A stretch of 64,000 nt of DNA from Halichoerus grypus (GCF_964656455.1 NC_135717.1:4774001-4838000), one strand, 5' to 3'. Counted from the first letter of the stretch, positions 46,286-57,639 are shown. Translations and numbers: made by a program. The notes: generated from the letters alone by a model not told the origin.

Positions 46286-47655
46286 AAGATTCACATCTGT
46301 CCCACATGCAAAATACATTCATCCCACACCTGACATCCCCTGAAGTCTCAACCCCATTAGAGCATCAAATCAGAGTTGAAAGTCTCATCTAAATATCATC
46401 AGCTCAAAAGTCCCAAATCTCATCATCTCAAGCAGGTGCTTGTCAGACTCTGGGTATGATCCATCCTGAGGCGAAATTTCTCTCTATCTGTGGATCTGTA
46501 AAGTTAAACACCAACTTACCTGGACAGGCATAGGATAGCAGTTACAGATACACCCATTCCAAAAAGGAGAAAAATGAGCGAGAGGGAGAGAAGGAAAGAA
46601 AGAGAGGAAGAAGGACGAAAGGAGCGAAAGTCACTGGTTTCCAGCAGTTTCAAACTCCACCTCGGCGAGCTCCGCGGGGTTTCCGGGCCCAGGAGTCATC
46701 CTCTGTGGCTTGAGGTCCCACCTTGCAGCCCCAAGTTTTTGCGCTCCGCGTCCTCTTGCCCTTCTCTTGAGGGTAGCGCCTATTAGCATGGACTGGTTCG
46801 AGCAGCCTGGTTCCTGTCTGCCCAACTGGGGGAGTCTGGCGGCTTTCTCTCATTCTCTCTCTCCTTTTTCGTTCCAAGGTGGCAGTTTTATAGGGGTATA
46901 ACATTCACAGAAACCTGTGGGTCTCCTGTTGTGTGTCACAGGGATTTATTTACTCCAGTAGATGCCAGGGTCCTCCGTGGATTGTTCTCTGTAATCCCAT
47001 CTCTGTTCCTGGCTTCTGCTGAGATGGTCAAAAGGATCTGTGAGTGACAGGCTTACTGTCACCAAAGAGCCTACCGTGCAAACGAATATTCTGTCCTTTG
47101 ATTTCTTCTGCGAGCACCAGCGAGAGGTTAGCTGGCCACACCCTGGGCTTTCTTTTTAGAGCTCCTTCCCCAAATCATCAAGTCCTGGTTCCTTTTTGCC
47201 TCCCAGTGTTTTCCTCAGTTTCTCTCTTCCCTCTTGCATTTTACTGTAAGCAGCAAGAAGAAACCGGGCCGTACCTCTAGCAGATGGCTTGGAAATCACC
47301 TCCATTCAGTATCCAAGTGCGTTACTTACAAGCTCTGCTTTCCACGCAGTCGCAGGAACCATTCAGCTGCACTTTGCACCCGTCTGTAATGGATTCCAAA
47401 CACTGGTACCTCCTTTCTCACCGAGCCCTCACTACTGTAGTATGTTTGCTGTCCTTTTTTCTACCAATGGTGTGTTCGACGATGATGCAGACTTCCTCTC
47501 TTCCTCCTGAGTCCTCCGCAGCACAGGCTGTTAACACCCGCATTTCTCCCAGCCCTGTTTTAGGCAGTCTGGGCCGTTTTGATCATTCACTTCAAAAGTT
47601 CCTTCTGCATTTGAGGCTTCTGTGGCTACGGTGCCCTGCTTGCAGGTACCGAAAT
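46286..47655 (-). mobile_element. ERVL-MaLR internal region, antisense, decayed
   Basis: An ancient non-infectious endogenous retroelement of the THE1/MST/MLT class. 'tcacatctgtcccacatgcaaaatacattcatccc', 'agtctcatctaaatatcatc', 'gatccatcctgaggcgaaatt', 'ggacaggcataggatagcag' and 'cccattccaaaaaggagaaa' are its recognisable reversed blocks. The middle is strongly diverged. No intact frame is present. A purine-rich tract lies at 46562-46630. Confidence 0.65.
46562..46630 (+). repeat. Polypurine (GA-rich) tract
   Basis: About 69 bases, nearly all A and G, including AGGAAAGAAAGAGAGGAAG. Probably an expansion in the retroelement. Confidence 0.8.
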
Positions 47656-47985
47656 CTGTATTTGTTTCCTACAGCTAATCTAACACTCTCTGTGGCTTAA
47701 TCTTTATTCTCGTACGCTTCTGGAGGTCAGAAGTCTGAAATCAGTTTCACTGAGCTGAATAAAGGTGTCAGCAGGGCTGGGCCCCCTTTGGAAGCTCTAG
47801 GGGAAAATCTGTTTTCTTGCTTTCTTCTCACTCCGGCTCCTGCTCTTTCTCCATGTGCAAAGCCGGCAGCCTGGCATCTTGCTTCTGTCACCCATTGCCT
47901 GCTCTGTGTCAGATCTCCCCCGACTGCATGATTGCATTTAGTGCTCCTTCCCCATGAACCGGGCCAACCTGGGACTGACCCTTCT
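47656..47985 (-). mobile_element. MLT1-type MaLR LTR, antisense
   Basis: 'gtggcttaatctttattctcgtacgcttctggaggtcagaagtctgaaat', then 'aaaggtgtcagcagggctgggccccctttggaagctctaggggaaaatctg' is the reversed LTR 3' half. It continues from the internal region and is cut off where L1 sequence begins. Confidence 0.75.
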
Positions 47986-48052
47986 ATCAGTACGTCTCTG
48001 GCTCTGGACATTTTTTTTGCTCTGAAGTCTACGATGTCTGATACTAACGCAG

Positions 48053-48515
48053 ACGATCCCTAACTTTCGATGGTCGGACGATGGTCGGACCTGCTTTCTT
48101 ACTTTGCGGTAATGTGGAAGTGATACACATTCAGTAGAAAGCATACTTCAACATTTTGAATTTTTGATCTTTTCCCAGGCTCGTGATATGTAGTATGATA
48201 TTCTGTTATGGTGCTGGGCAGTGGCAGCCATGCGATCCCGAGAGTAAACAACCGAAATACTGAGAGTCATTCTGTACCCATGTAACCATCCTGTTTTTCA
48301 CTCGTGATACAGCGTGCAATACATTGCCTGAGATATTTAACACTGTTACAAAATAGGCTTTGTGTTAGATGATTTTGACCAACTGCAGGCTAATGTAAGT
48401 GTTCTGAGCACGTTTAAGTAGGTTAGGTGTATCAAATGCACTTTCGACTTAGGATATTTTCAGCTTACTGTTGGTTTATTGGGATGTAAACACATTGTAA
48501 GTCAAGGAAGATCTT
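48053..48515. mobile_element. Non-autonomous DNA transposon (TA target, Tigger/mariner-like)
   Basis: A 463-bp block splits an L1 cleanly. Its ends are imperfect inverted repeats (ACGATCCCTAACTTTCGATG at the left; AGATCTTCCTTGACTTACAATG as complement of the right). The flanks fit a TA duplication (left copy decayed to CA). Subfamily not fixed. Confidence 0.65.
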
Positions 48516-48930
48516 TATAGCCACTTCTGGTTTCTTTTGATTAAGGTTTGCACAATCTGTCTTTTTCCATCCTTTCACTTTCAGCCTACATGTATTGTCA
48601 TATTTGAAGTGGCTTTCTTGTAGCCAGCATATAGTTTGGTCATTTTTAAAAAATCTGCCAGTCCGTGTCTTTTAATTGATATATTCAGACCTATTATGTT
48701 TAAGGTGATTACTGATGTATCAGGGCTTACGCTGTCATTTCACTTTCTTCCTGTTCTCTTTTTTTCATTTCTCTGAATTTTTTCCTGCGAATTACTTGAA
48801 CCTTTTTTTAGAATTCCAGTTCAACATAGACATATTGTCTTTTAGTATATCTCTTTGTACAGCTTTTTCTGCGGATGCTCAAGGTGTGTGTGTATGGATG
48901 TATGTGTATAAGCTATATATGTATATATAT

Positions 48931-49236
48931 ATAAAATATATCATTTTATTATTTTTTAAATTTTATTATGTTATGTTAATCACCATACATTACATCATTA
49001 GTTTTTGATGTAGTGTTCCATGATTCATTGTTTGTGTATAACACCCAGTGCTCCATTCAATATGTGCCCTCCTTAATACCCATCCCCAGGCTAACCCATC
49101 CCCCCGCCCCCTCCCCTCTAGAACCCTCAGTTTGTTTCTCAGAGTCCATCGTCTCTCATGGTTCGTCTCCCCCTCCGATTCCCCCCCTTCATTCTTCCCC
49201 TCCTGCTATCTTTTTTTCTTTTCTTTTTTTTTTTCT
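48931..49236 (-). mobile_element. Carnivore-type LINE-1 3' end, antisense, copy 1
   Basis: 'caccatacattacatcattagtttttgatgtagtgttcc', 'acccagtgctccattcaatatgtgccctcc' and 'aaccctcagtttgtttctcagagtcc' are the reversed 3' UTR of carnivore L1. The T/A-rich left side is the tail complement. Confidence 0.85.
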
Positions 49237-49512
49237 TAACAGGTATTATTTGTTTCAGAGATACAGGTCTGTGATTGAACAGTCTTACACAGCTCACAGC
49301 GCTCACCATAGCACATACCCTCCCCAATGTCTATCACCCAGCCACCCCATCCCTCCCACCCTCCCCCCACTCCAGCAACCCTCAGTTTGTTTCCTGAGAT
49401 TAAGAATTCCTCATATCAGTGAGATCATATGATACATGTCTTTCTCTGATTGACTTATTTCGCTCAGCATAATACCCTCCACTTCCATCCACGTCGTTGT
49501 AAATGGCAAGAT
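49237..49512 (-). mobile_element. Carnivore-type LINE-1 3' end, antisense, copy 2
   Basis: A T-rich run (49210-49236) leads into 'ttatttgtttcagagatacaggtctgtg', 'cagcgctcaccatagcacataccctcccc' and 'ctcagcataataccctccacttcc'. A distinct 3' UTR subtype from copy 1, in the same orientation. Confidence 0.85.
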
Positions 49513-49694
49513 TTCAGATTTTATTTATTTATTTGAGAGAGAGAGGGCATAAGCCAGGGGAGGGGCAGAGGGAGAGGGAGAAACTGACTCCCCGCTGAGC
49601 AGGGAGCCCGATGCAGTGCTCGATCCCAGGATCACGGGATCACGACCTGAGCTGAAGGCAGATGTTTAACTGACCGAGCCACCCAGACACTCCC
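49513..49694 (-). mobile_element. Can-SINE, antisense
   Basis: ATTTTATTTATTTATTTGAGAGAGAGAGGGC start and GAGCCACCCAGACACTCCC end. It lies where the younger L1 ends and the older L1 resumes. Confidence 0.88.
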
Positions 49695-49896
49695 GTAATT
49701 GCATAGTTATATGTTATAGTTTACTGGTGTCGTCATTTTTCCAGTTCAAATGAACTAGAGAAAGCTTACCTCCCTTTATATAGCTTAGCTATTTCTTCTA
49801 CATACTACATCAGACAGTATTCTAATTTTTGTCTCAACCATAATTTAGAAAACTGGAGAAGGAAAGTTAACTGTACTTACCCACATTTTTATTCTT

Positions 49897-50075
49897 TTTT
49901 TTTTTTTTAAAGATTTTATTTATTTGACAGAGAGAGCACAAGCAGAGGGAGAGAGAGAGAGAAGCAGGCTCCCTGCTGAGCAAGGAGCCCGATGTGGGAC
50001 TTGATCCCAGGACCCTGGGATCATGACCCGGGCCGAAGGCAGCCGCTTAACCGACTGAGCCACCCAGGCGTCCCA
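49897..50075 (-). mobile_element. Can-SINE, antisense
   Basis: GACAGAGAGAGCACAAGCAG body and GAGCCACCCAGGCGTCCC end. TSD CACATTTTTATTCTT at 49882-49896 and 50076-50090. Confidence 0.95.
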
Positions 50076-50764
50076 CACATTTTTATTCTTCCTGTTGTTC
50101 TTCCTTCTTTTCTATATTCCAAGATTCCTTTCATCATCTCCTTTCTGTTTAGAGAACTTTAGCCATTCTTTTAGGGCAGGTCTGCTGGTGACAGATTCAG
50201 TTTTCCTTCGCTTAGAATGTTTTCTCCTGGGACTCCTGGGTGGCTTATGCTATTTGGAGTTTGCTCACCTTCTTGAATTTGTAGGCTTTTGGGTTTTTTT
50301 GTTTTTTTGGCAAATTTGGGAAGTTTTCAGTCATTTAAAAAAAAAACAAAACACTTTTTCCAGCATGTCCTCTTTGGCCTCATTTGTTTTGGAGGAATTC
50401 TTTGTTCTCTTCTCAACTGTTGAGTGCCCCTTTAAACTGTGAAGCATCTTCTGCTCTTGGCTCATTAGAGTTCATGGAGAACTTTGTGGTCATGCGCATC
50501 CCTCTGGGATTTTCTTTGTTGACTCAGGTGCCCCACATTGGAAGTGGTGTTCTCTAAAACCCTATCATTACTCTTTCCAAAACACTTGAGAAGTAACAGA
50601 TATAATCCCCCTCAAAGGAAGAGGGGGCGTCCCATCCCACTTTCTTCACATGCAAAACAACTCTAGTTTTGTTTATGATGGGTTTTAAATTTTTTTTTGT
50701 TTTTTTTTCCCCCCTAAAAGAAATTCACTCTTCTGTCCAAAGCTGATCAAAATAAAGATAAAGG

Positions 50765-50959
50765 GGGCGCCTGGGTGGCTCAGTTGGTTAAGCGACTACT
50801 GCCTTCGGCTCAGGTCGTGATCCTGGAGTCCCGGGACCAAGTCCCACGGTCGGGCTCCCTGCTCAGCAGGGAGTCTGCTTCTCCCTCTGACCCTCCCTCC
50901 TCTTGTGCTCTCTCTCTTTCATTCTCTCTCTCAAGCAAATAAATAAAATCTTAAAAAAA
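50765..50959 (+). mobile_element. Can-SINE, sense
   Basis: GGGCGCCTGGGTGGCTCAG head and AAATAAATAAAATCTTAAAAAA tail. TSD AAATAAAGATAAAGG at 50750-50764 and about 50960-50974. The right copy runs into the next SINE. Confidence 0.95.
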
Positions 50960-50973
50960 TAAATAAAGATAAA

Positions 50974-51080
50974 GGGGCACCTGGCTGGCTCAGTCAGAAG
51001 AGCATATGACTCTCATCTCGGAGTTGTGAGTTTGAGCTCCATGTTAGGTGTAGGTTACTTAAAATTTTTTTTAAAAAAAC
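50974..51080 (+). mobile_element. Short tRNA-Lys-type SINE, sense
   Basis: GGGGCACCTGGCTGGCTCAGTCAGAAGAGC (box A), GAGTTTGAGCTCC (decayed box B), TTACTTAAAATTTT tail. Anticodon loop is not intact. Confidence 0.85.
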
Positions 51081-51329
51081 CAAGACAAAATGCTATTTTC
51101 TCTACACTAATAGTGTGGGCAGCTCTTGTCTGGAGCGCAGGAGGCACAAGCTTCACAGAGTGAAGGTGAGTAGTGGCCGCATTGGGACGGAATCAGTTTT
51201 TATTGTTAGTGGTAATTTGATGTGACTGTGGGAAGTCTTACCAACCTTATGCATACTTCAGGTTCCATAAGAAGGAAGCAGTAGATCTTTCAGGTGCTGT
51301 GGAATTCCCAGAAGCTCCTCTCCATATCC

Positions 51330-51975
51330 GGTTTCCCTATTATTAGCATCACACATTAGTGTGTACATTTGTAACGATTGACGAGCCAGTATTGATACAT
51401 GCTTATTACCTAAAGCCCATAGTTTACAGTAGGCTTCTGCTCTTCGTTCTGTGTAGTTCTCTGGGTTTTGCCAAACGCATAATGACATGTATCCACCATG
51501 ACAGTATCATACACAATACATTTACCACCCTAAAAATCCCCTGTGCTCACCTATTCATCCCTTCCCTTGTCTCCCTAACCCCTAGCAGCCATCGATCCTT
51601 TTACTGGCTCCGTAGTTTTGCCTTTTCTAGAACATCATGTAGTTGGAATCACAGGCTATGCAGCCTTTTTAGACAAGCTTCTTTCACTTACTAACATGCA
51701 TTCAGGTTCCGCCATGTCTTTTGGCTTGATAGTTCTTTTTAGTGCCAAATAACATTCTCTTGTCTGTTGTGCCACAATTTATCTCTTCACCTGCTGAAGG
51801 ACATCTTGTTTGCTTCTAGGTTTTGGCAACTATGACTAAAGCTGCTGTAAACCCGTGTGTGCAGGTTTTTATGTGGGCATAAGTTTTCAGCTCATTTGGG
51901 TGAATAGTGATTGCGGGATTATATTATAAGCCTATGTTTAGCTCTGCAAAACTGCCAAGCTGTCTTCACGCGATT
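51330..51975 (-). mobile_element. LINE-1 3' UTR, antisense
   Basis: 'acattagtgtgtacatttgtaacgattgacgagccagtattgatac', 'gccaaacgcataatgacatgtatccaccatgac', 'tagaacatcatgtagttggaatcacagg' and 'tgctgaaggacatcttgtttgcttc' are good matches to an L1 3' UTR read backwards. Confidence 0.85.
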
Positions 51976-52294
51976 TTTATTTGTGCCTCTTTGTGAAACT
52001 GCCCCCTCCACCTTCTACCCTGCCCTGAACCTTCTGGCTGTGGGTGGGGGGGCGACAGTTAAACAGGCTTGATGTCCAAATGTTTATTTTGCTCTATCGT
52101 TCAGTTATGCAGGAGAGAAAGTGTCATTGTTCATTATTAATTTTTCACGATTGAGTAAAAATGTGTGTATTTTAAGATCTGTAAATGCTTATTTGATTTG
52201 TTTTAAGATTCAGTATTTATTTGCAAATTTCAAATAACATTCAAGAAGAGAATTCGATTTTGATTAGCTTTTTTACCTAGTGATAAATAGTATC

Positions 52295-52440
52295 CTATTT
52301 ATAGGCAAGGAAACCGAGGCACAGAGAGGGTAGGTAAGTTGCCTGTAGTGGTCACAGCTGGTAGGAGACCGGGACCAGCTTTGAGACAGGTAGTCGGGCT
52401 CCTAAGGACTGTATCAGGTCGCCTCTGTACTTAATACGTT
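52295..52440 (-). mobile_element. MIR-like SINE, antisense
   Basis: 'ggcaaggaaaccgaggcacagagagggtaggtaagttgcctgtagtggtcacagctggtagg' is the reversed MIR core. Confidence 0.8.
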
Positions 52441-52491
52441 GTGCTCATGATTTGAGTTCAGGACTGACATGTTTGTAGCCACCTTTTTAGC

Positions 52492-52672
52492 AGGGGTTCT
52501 CAAATTCCGGGGTTCAACAGAATTGTTGGGGAAGTTTGTTAACATGCGGAGCCCTAGGCCTCATACCCAGAGGTTCTGATCCGATAGGCATGTGATCGGA
52601 ACCCTATTTTAGACCCCTCCAGGTGTTGCTGACGGAGGAGGCCAGCAGACCACGTGTAAGGAACTGCGATAG
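52492..52672 (+). mobile_element. MER5A-like hAT DNA transposon fossil
   Basis: CAGGGGTTCTCAAATTC start, then 'tttgttaacatgcggagccctaggcctcatacccagaggttctgat', 'ccaggtgttgctgacg' and 'gaccacgtgtaaggaactgcg'. This matches the order of the non-autonomous hAT-Charlie element MER5A. An 8-bp TSD is not clear. Confidence 0.78.
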
Positions 52673-53230
52673 AAGATGAGCCGGAGGCCGTGGATTCAGA
52701 TAAAGATTCCAGAGAGCCGGCTGAGTCCTCGGCTCTTCTGTGTAGTTTTGCCGGATGGAGTCAGAGAATAAATTGTCCTTTACCTCTGCCATCCTTCCTT
52801 GGGGGTCACCAAACAGTGACAGCTGTGGGTTGGCATGTTCGTGGTTGGAGCGGGTTTATATATGGAGGCAGAGGTGATCTGGCAGGGAGGGCAGTACCAT
52901 GTGAGTGCAAGACGGAGCAGTTAACTTAAAAACTTGCCGGGACTGCTCTAATCTCAGTGTATGGCTGATTTTATCTGTTATCTTTGTATTGTGCAAACAT
53001 TCTTACCTGCCTCATTCAGTGATAGATATGCAGATCTAAGGTGGGAGGGGACTTTGGAAGAATAACAGCCACAGGATGTGAGGCAGACGTGGCCATGAGA
53101 CCATCTGAGGCCTGTTTGTACCTCAGGCCAGATTGTCCTTAGGTCATCCTAGGTGGATGAGCATCGGTTCTGGGAGTGAGCGGCAGCTTCTTACGGTGTC
53201 ATTTTCGTGTCTTTTGCGGGAAATGTATTC
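52673..53230. other. Non-coding intronic sequence
   Basis: No repeat or gene recognised. Confidence 0.5.
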
Positions 53231-53245
53231 TTCCTTCTCTTTATT

Positions 53246-53426
53246 TTTTTTAAAAGATTTTATTTATTTGACATAGAGAGCAGGAACACAAGCAGGGGGA
53301 GTGGGAGAGGGAGAAGCAGACTCCCTGCCGAGTGGGGAGCCCGATGCAGGGCTCGATCCCAGGACCCTGGGATCATGACCTGAGCTGAAGGCAGACGCTT
53401 AAGGACTGAGCCACCCAGGTGCCCCA
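53246..53426 (-). mobile_element. Can-SINE, antisense
   Basis: GACATAGAGAGCAGGAACACAAGC body and GAGCCACCCAGGTGCCCC end. TSD TTCCTTCTCTTTATT at 53231-53245 and 53427-53441. Confidence 0.95.
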
Positions 53427-53463
53427 TTCCTTCTCTTTATTGAGGACTAAAAGAGACTACTTG

Positions 53464-53692
53464 GGGCGCCTGGGTGGCTCAGTTGGCTAAGCGTCTGATT
53501 CTTGGATTCTTGATTTAGGCTCAGGTCGTGATCTCAGGGTCCTGGGATCGAGCCCTGCATTAGGCTCCGTGCTCAGTGGGGAGTCTGCTTGAGATGTTCT
53601 CTCTCCCTCCCCCTCTGCTTCTCCCCCCACTCTCTTTCACACACACACTCTCTCTCTGAAATAAAATCTTTTAAAAAATTAAAAAAAAAAGG
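53464..53692 (+). mobile_element. Can-SINE, sense, older subtype
   Basis: GGGGCGCCTGGGTGGCTCAG head with an extended TTCTTGGATTCTTGATTTAGGCTCAGG second block and CTCTCTGAAATAAAATCTTTTAAAAA tail. It stands head-to-head with the copy at 53246-53426, 37 bases apart. Confidence 0.93.
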
Positions 53693-54655
53693 GATTACTT
53701 ATCCGTAAGTAGACTTTCAGGGGCAGTAAATACACTGCTCGGATGTTAAGTGTGCACAGAAGTCAAGGTGTTTTACACATATACGTGTGTCCACGCTTGT
53801 GTAACTACCAGCTGGGTCAGGATCTAGAACGTTTGCAGTACCGCACAAGGCTCTTCTGTGCCCTTCCTCATTCAGGACCTTCCTCTGCTTTCCAGATTAG
53901 CCGTTCTTCCGATTTCTGTCACCACAGATTCATTTGTCTGTTCTTGGCCTGTTCTGGACACGTCTGATAAATGGAGTCCTACAGTGTGTAGTCCTTTGTG
54001 GCTGGCTGCTTTTACTCGGCGTAATGTTTTCAAGCATGGACCAGTGCTTCGTTCCTTTTTGTGGCTGAATAATACTCCATTGTGTCGATAGGCCACACTG
54101 TGTTGATCCATTCATCTCGAGACTGACATTCGGGTTGTTTCTACTTCGTGGCTGTGGTGCCCAAAGCTGCCGTGAACATCCACAGTCCGGTTTGTGTGGA
54201 CCTGTGTCCCGGTTCTCTTGGTAAATACCCAGGAGAGGGACTGTAGGGTTGTATGTGAACTTTGTGTTTTATTTTTTGAAGAGCTGCCAAAGTGGCTTCA
54301 TGGCACTTTTTGAATGAATTTCTTCTCTGTATTATTTTCTCCTTTAGGTTTAAACACTTGGGATTTTTCTAATCTCTGGAGGTGAATGCTTAGCTTATTT
54401 TCAGCTTAACTTTTTTCTAAAATAAGCATTTTCAGTTGTGACTCCATGGTTTATTAACACACAGACACTGATATTTTCTTCATTATTCTCACCTCAGAGT
54501 TTTGTCACTTACTTTATATCTTCTTGGACCAATGCATTCTTTAGAATGGTGCTTCTCAATTTCCAAACAAAAAATTTTTTTTCTAGTCACCGTTTGGTTA
54601 CTCTTTCTAATGGAATTATTCTGTGGTCAGAGAATGTGCTCTTCGTGATACCAAT

Positions 54656-55149
54656 TTTTTTTTTTTTTTTTCAGTAAGAGTTCCGCGCAAGAAGCCTAAA
54701 GCACGCTGAGTATTTGGAGCAGGAAGGGAGGGCATAATCCAGAGAATTGGGTACTTGCCATAGCCCTGGGCTCTGGCCTGGGTCTCCAGAATGTAGTCAC
54801 CAAAGGAATGGCTCCCTGGTGACCCCTGGAACCATTGGTTCTGGGTATGTCCCCAGCTGCAATGAGCCCCCAGAGGCTGAATCAGGAAGCTGCTGAATTC
54901 TCAATTCCCAGGGAGCTGGAGCCTGAGCACGAGAATGCTGTTCCAGAAAAATCCTCGGCATTCACATCCTTGCTGGCAGGCCAGGAATAAGGTGGGAGGA
55001 GGAGCTCCTGAGAATCTGGGTACAGCCTCATTCATCCTTAGTAAACTAAATATAAGAATCTGGGAGTGTCATTTTGAGTTTGCTAATAATCTCTGCTTCA
55101 TAGTAAGGTACCTGCTGAGGGTGTATCCACCGTACCAGCCCTAGGAGAT
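54656..55149 (-). other. Unassigned segment inside L1, led by a T tract
   Basis: A T16 run (about 54656-54671) begins about 490 bases that match none of the surrounding L1 blocks. In reverse complement it would be a sequence ending in poly(A), as expected for a retro-inserted copy. No AATAAA signal, no clear TSD and no coding frame were found, so its identity is open. Confidence 0.4.
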
Positions 55150-56270
55150 TTACTGACCTTTTTTAATGCAGTATGCTGTCACTTTGCACGAATGTGCCAC
55201 ATGCCCTCGAAAAGAGTGTGTATCACCCAGCTGTCGGGTATGGGGATCTGATTGAATCTCTGTCTCCATCAGTTGTAAGATGCATCATTATTTTATGTGC
55301 CACTAAGAATAAAAAAGCTGCCAATTTAACCAGACTTCATGATTTCTTATCACTTAGAATTTTTCATTTATACTGATTGAAAGAGTGCTTTAAACCTATT
55401 TAAACATTTTTTTATAAACTTTTCCATTGTACATTCATATAAAAAGTAAAATATGACCAAAATAAGTTGGTCAGGGTATTTCCAAAACTTCTTCACAGAG
55501 TCCCACTCTTCAGAATCACTCAGTGGAGAGTATTTGTGTTTTTCTACGCAGCGCTGTCCTCTGCACCGCTGAAGGCGTGGGTGACGCAGCGTCTCTCAGA
55601 AGAGCACTTCTTTGTTGCCTTTGGGATTTTTCAAATTCTGTAAGTTTTTATGCTGTGACTTTGGTGATTTTACCAGAAGGTAAAATAAAAAGTTTGAAGC
55701 AATAACCAAGCAATAACCCTTCATCAGATGGTTCTTAAATTGTGTGTGTGACAGAAACGTCGAGTTCAGTTACGCCTCTAACGATAATAATCATAGTCAC
55801 AGATAAGGCAGTGGCCTGTATGTGTCACGGTTGATTTCAAAGATGTTAAAATGTGAAAAAGAATGTGCATCTTAAAATTGTTGAAATACATTATGTCCAT
55901 TAGTGCAAGCTTGTGAATTGTGTTTGTCAAATCTGTTATCTTTCCTTTTTTTTTACTTTTGGGAAAAATGCTATTTTTACATATATGTCCGTTTCTACTT
56001 TATGTATTTTGAGCCTATTTTGTTAGTGGCATACAAATTCAGTCTTGTTAGTCATGTAATTAAATGAACAGTATGTCATTATCTAGTGACTGTTTTTGAT
56101 TTCCTATGTTACCGTCGTGGGAGCAACTTAACTTTGGTAAGGGTTTGTCTGGCAAAGCACCCTGCCCTCTCCCCTTCAGTCGTTAGGTATTCTTCTGTTT
56201 TGCATGTGCCTCTTGTAGAGAACATTTAGTTGGAATTTTTTGAGTCCGTGTTTTTAAACTTGGTCCTTTT

Positions 56271-56340
56271 TTCATTTATGTATATTGTAAGTTCATGTAT
56301 ATTGTAAATTTCATTTATGTATACCGTAAATCATTTATTG
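56271..56340. repeat. Short imperfect tandem repeat
   Basis: Three near copies of a CATTTATGTATATTGTAA-like unit of about 18-20 bases. AT-rich. Confidence 0.75.
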
Positions 56341-56560
56341 CTGTGTAACATAACAAAGTATTCCAAAGTAAACGGCTTAAAATGACACTGGTTTATTTTG
56401 TGGCACCATTCTGTGAGTTGGCCGGCAGTTGATGGACATCTCTAGTCTGGGTCCACGCATGTGGTGGCATTTCAGCTGCAAGCCGACAGCCTTCGTTTCT
56501 GTTCTTTGTATGATTCTCGTCACTTCAGTAGTAGCTAGGAACTCGTGCTAACTTAACCTG
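56330..56560. mobile_element. Old interspersed repeat, family unresolved
   Basis: 'cattta'-'ttgctgtgtaacataacaaagtattccaaagtaaacggcttaaaatgacac' with 'ccattctgtgagttggccggcagttgatgg' resembles a common old LTR-like or DNA-element end. The family was not fixed by eye. Confidence 0.5.
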
Positions 56561-57639
56561 TTCTTTTAGTGTTACGAGGTAGGTATTATTTCTATGTGGG
56601 TTAAACCACAATTTGTACAGAATTCTTATTTAATGAGTCAGCAGGACCAGTTGCCAAGCCCTTGCTCTGCTAGTGTTCCGTGTGCCCCGTGGAACTGATC
56701 TATCTCTGAGCGGACCAAAACTCTAAAAACCAAAACAAAAACAACAAAAAACCCAAATTATAACAAAAAAGTTAGTATTGATTAGTAATCAAGGTAAAAT
56801 TTAAGGGTAAGTGATATCACTTTCAAATTAGGACTGGGTAGCCAAAAATGTGGGGTTGTGAGTTAGCTGCATATGATTATTTGAATTCTATTTTATCAAC
56901 TATTACCAAACTTTTGTGCAGTGGGCAATTTGTTAGATATCACATTTGACATATTGTGACTAAAACATAGGGTTTCTGGCTGTGGTTCATACTTGGGGAC
57001 CATTCTTGTCCCCTGGAAGAAGTTGGAGAGCCACTGATTGACTTTATGGAAGATGGTCTGTGTGTGTCAAGTTTGCAAGAGAGTCCTTAGATATTTATAG
57101 CAGTAAACCAAGTTGCAGTTTCTTAGTAGATTGGAATCTGTTAGATAACTGGATTATTTATTAATATAATTTGAAAATTAGAAAATACTTAATTTTGGAA
57201 TACCATCTGCTTACATTTTAATGTGTGATAATCTTCCATTTTTCATTGATTCTGGTTTGTAAATTTTCCACATTTTAACATCTCTGAAATGGAGGATTCA
57301 TCTTACACTTGATGGGATCTTAGATGTTATTAAATATGGTAAATAAAGTAATGATTCTGAATTTCTTGATGTAACACTGCGTACTCTATTTCAGTGGGTT
57401 ATTTTCGTAGTTTTTAAATAGTGGTGATTTTAAGATAGTATATAGCTTTAATTCATCAGTCTACCATCAAATGATAGTATGCCACTTTACATCTATGATG
57501 AGAACCTTAAATCACTATACTTCGATTTCTCCCCTCCCAGGCTTTGTGCTGTTTTACTCTTACATATGTTATTAACCTAACACATTTGTCATTATTTTTG
57601 CTTTTAACAGTAACAGTAAATCTTTTAAAGAGACTCACA
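56561..57639. other. AT-rich non-coding intronic sequence
   Basis: An A-rich patch lies near 56720-56770. A short block at about 56990-57045 could be a hAT fossil end, weak. No gene or RNA seen. Confidence 0.45.

Larger units (their letters stand above)
47990..50750 (-). mobile_element. Old LINE-1, antisense, with several insertions
   Basis: Segments 47990-48052, 48516-48930, 49695-49881 and 50091-50750 read in one L1 order: 'tgctctgaagtctacgatgtctgatac', 'tttcttttgattaaggtttgcac', 'gtggctttcttgtagccagcatatag', 'gaactttagccattcttttagggcaggtctgctgg' and 'ttgggaagttttcagtcatt'. Insertions are a DNA transposon, two L1 3' ends and two SINEs. Confidence 0.72.

Noticed and set aside
46286..47655. 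Intact retroviral gag or pol gene in the MaLR segment
   Set aside because: MaLR internal regions are ancient and this one is strongly decayed. No long frame in the expected minus-strand sense could be supported.
50220..50250. Short ACTCCTGGGTGGCTTATGC stretch as a SINE head
   Set aside because: It resembles a SINE head over only about 12 bases and has no body or tail. It lies in continuous L1 sequence.
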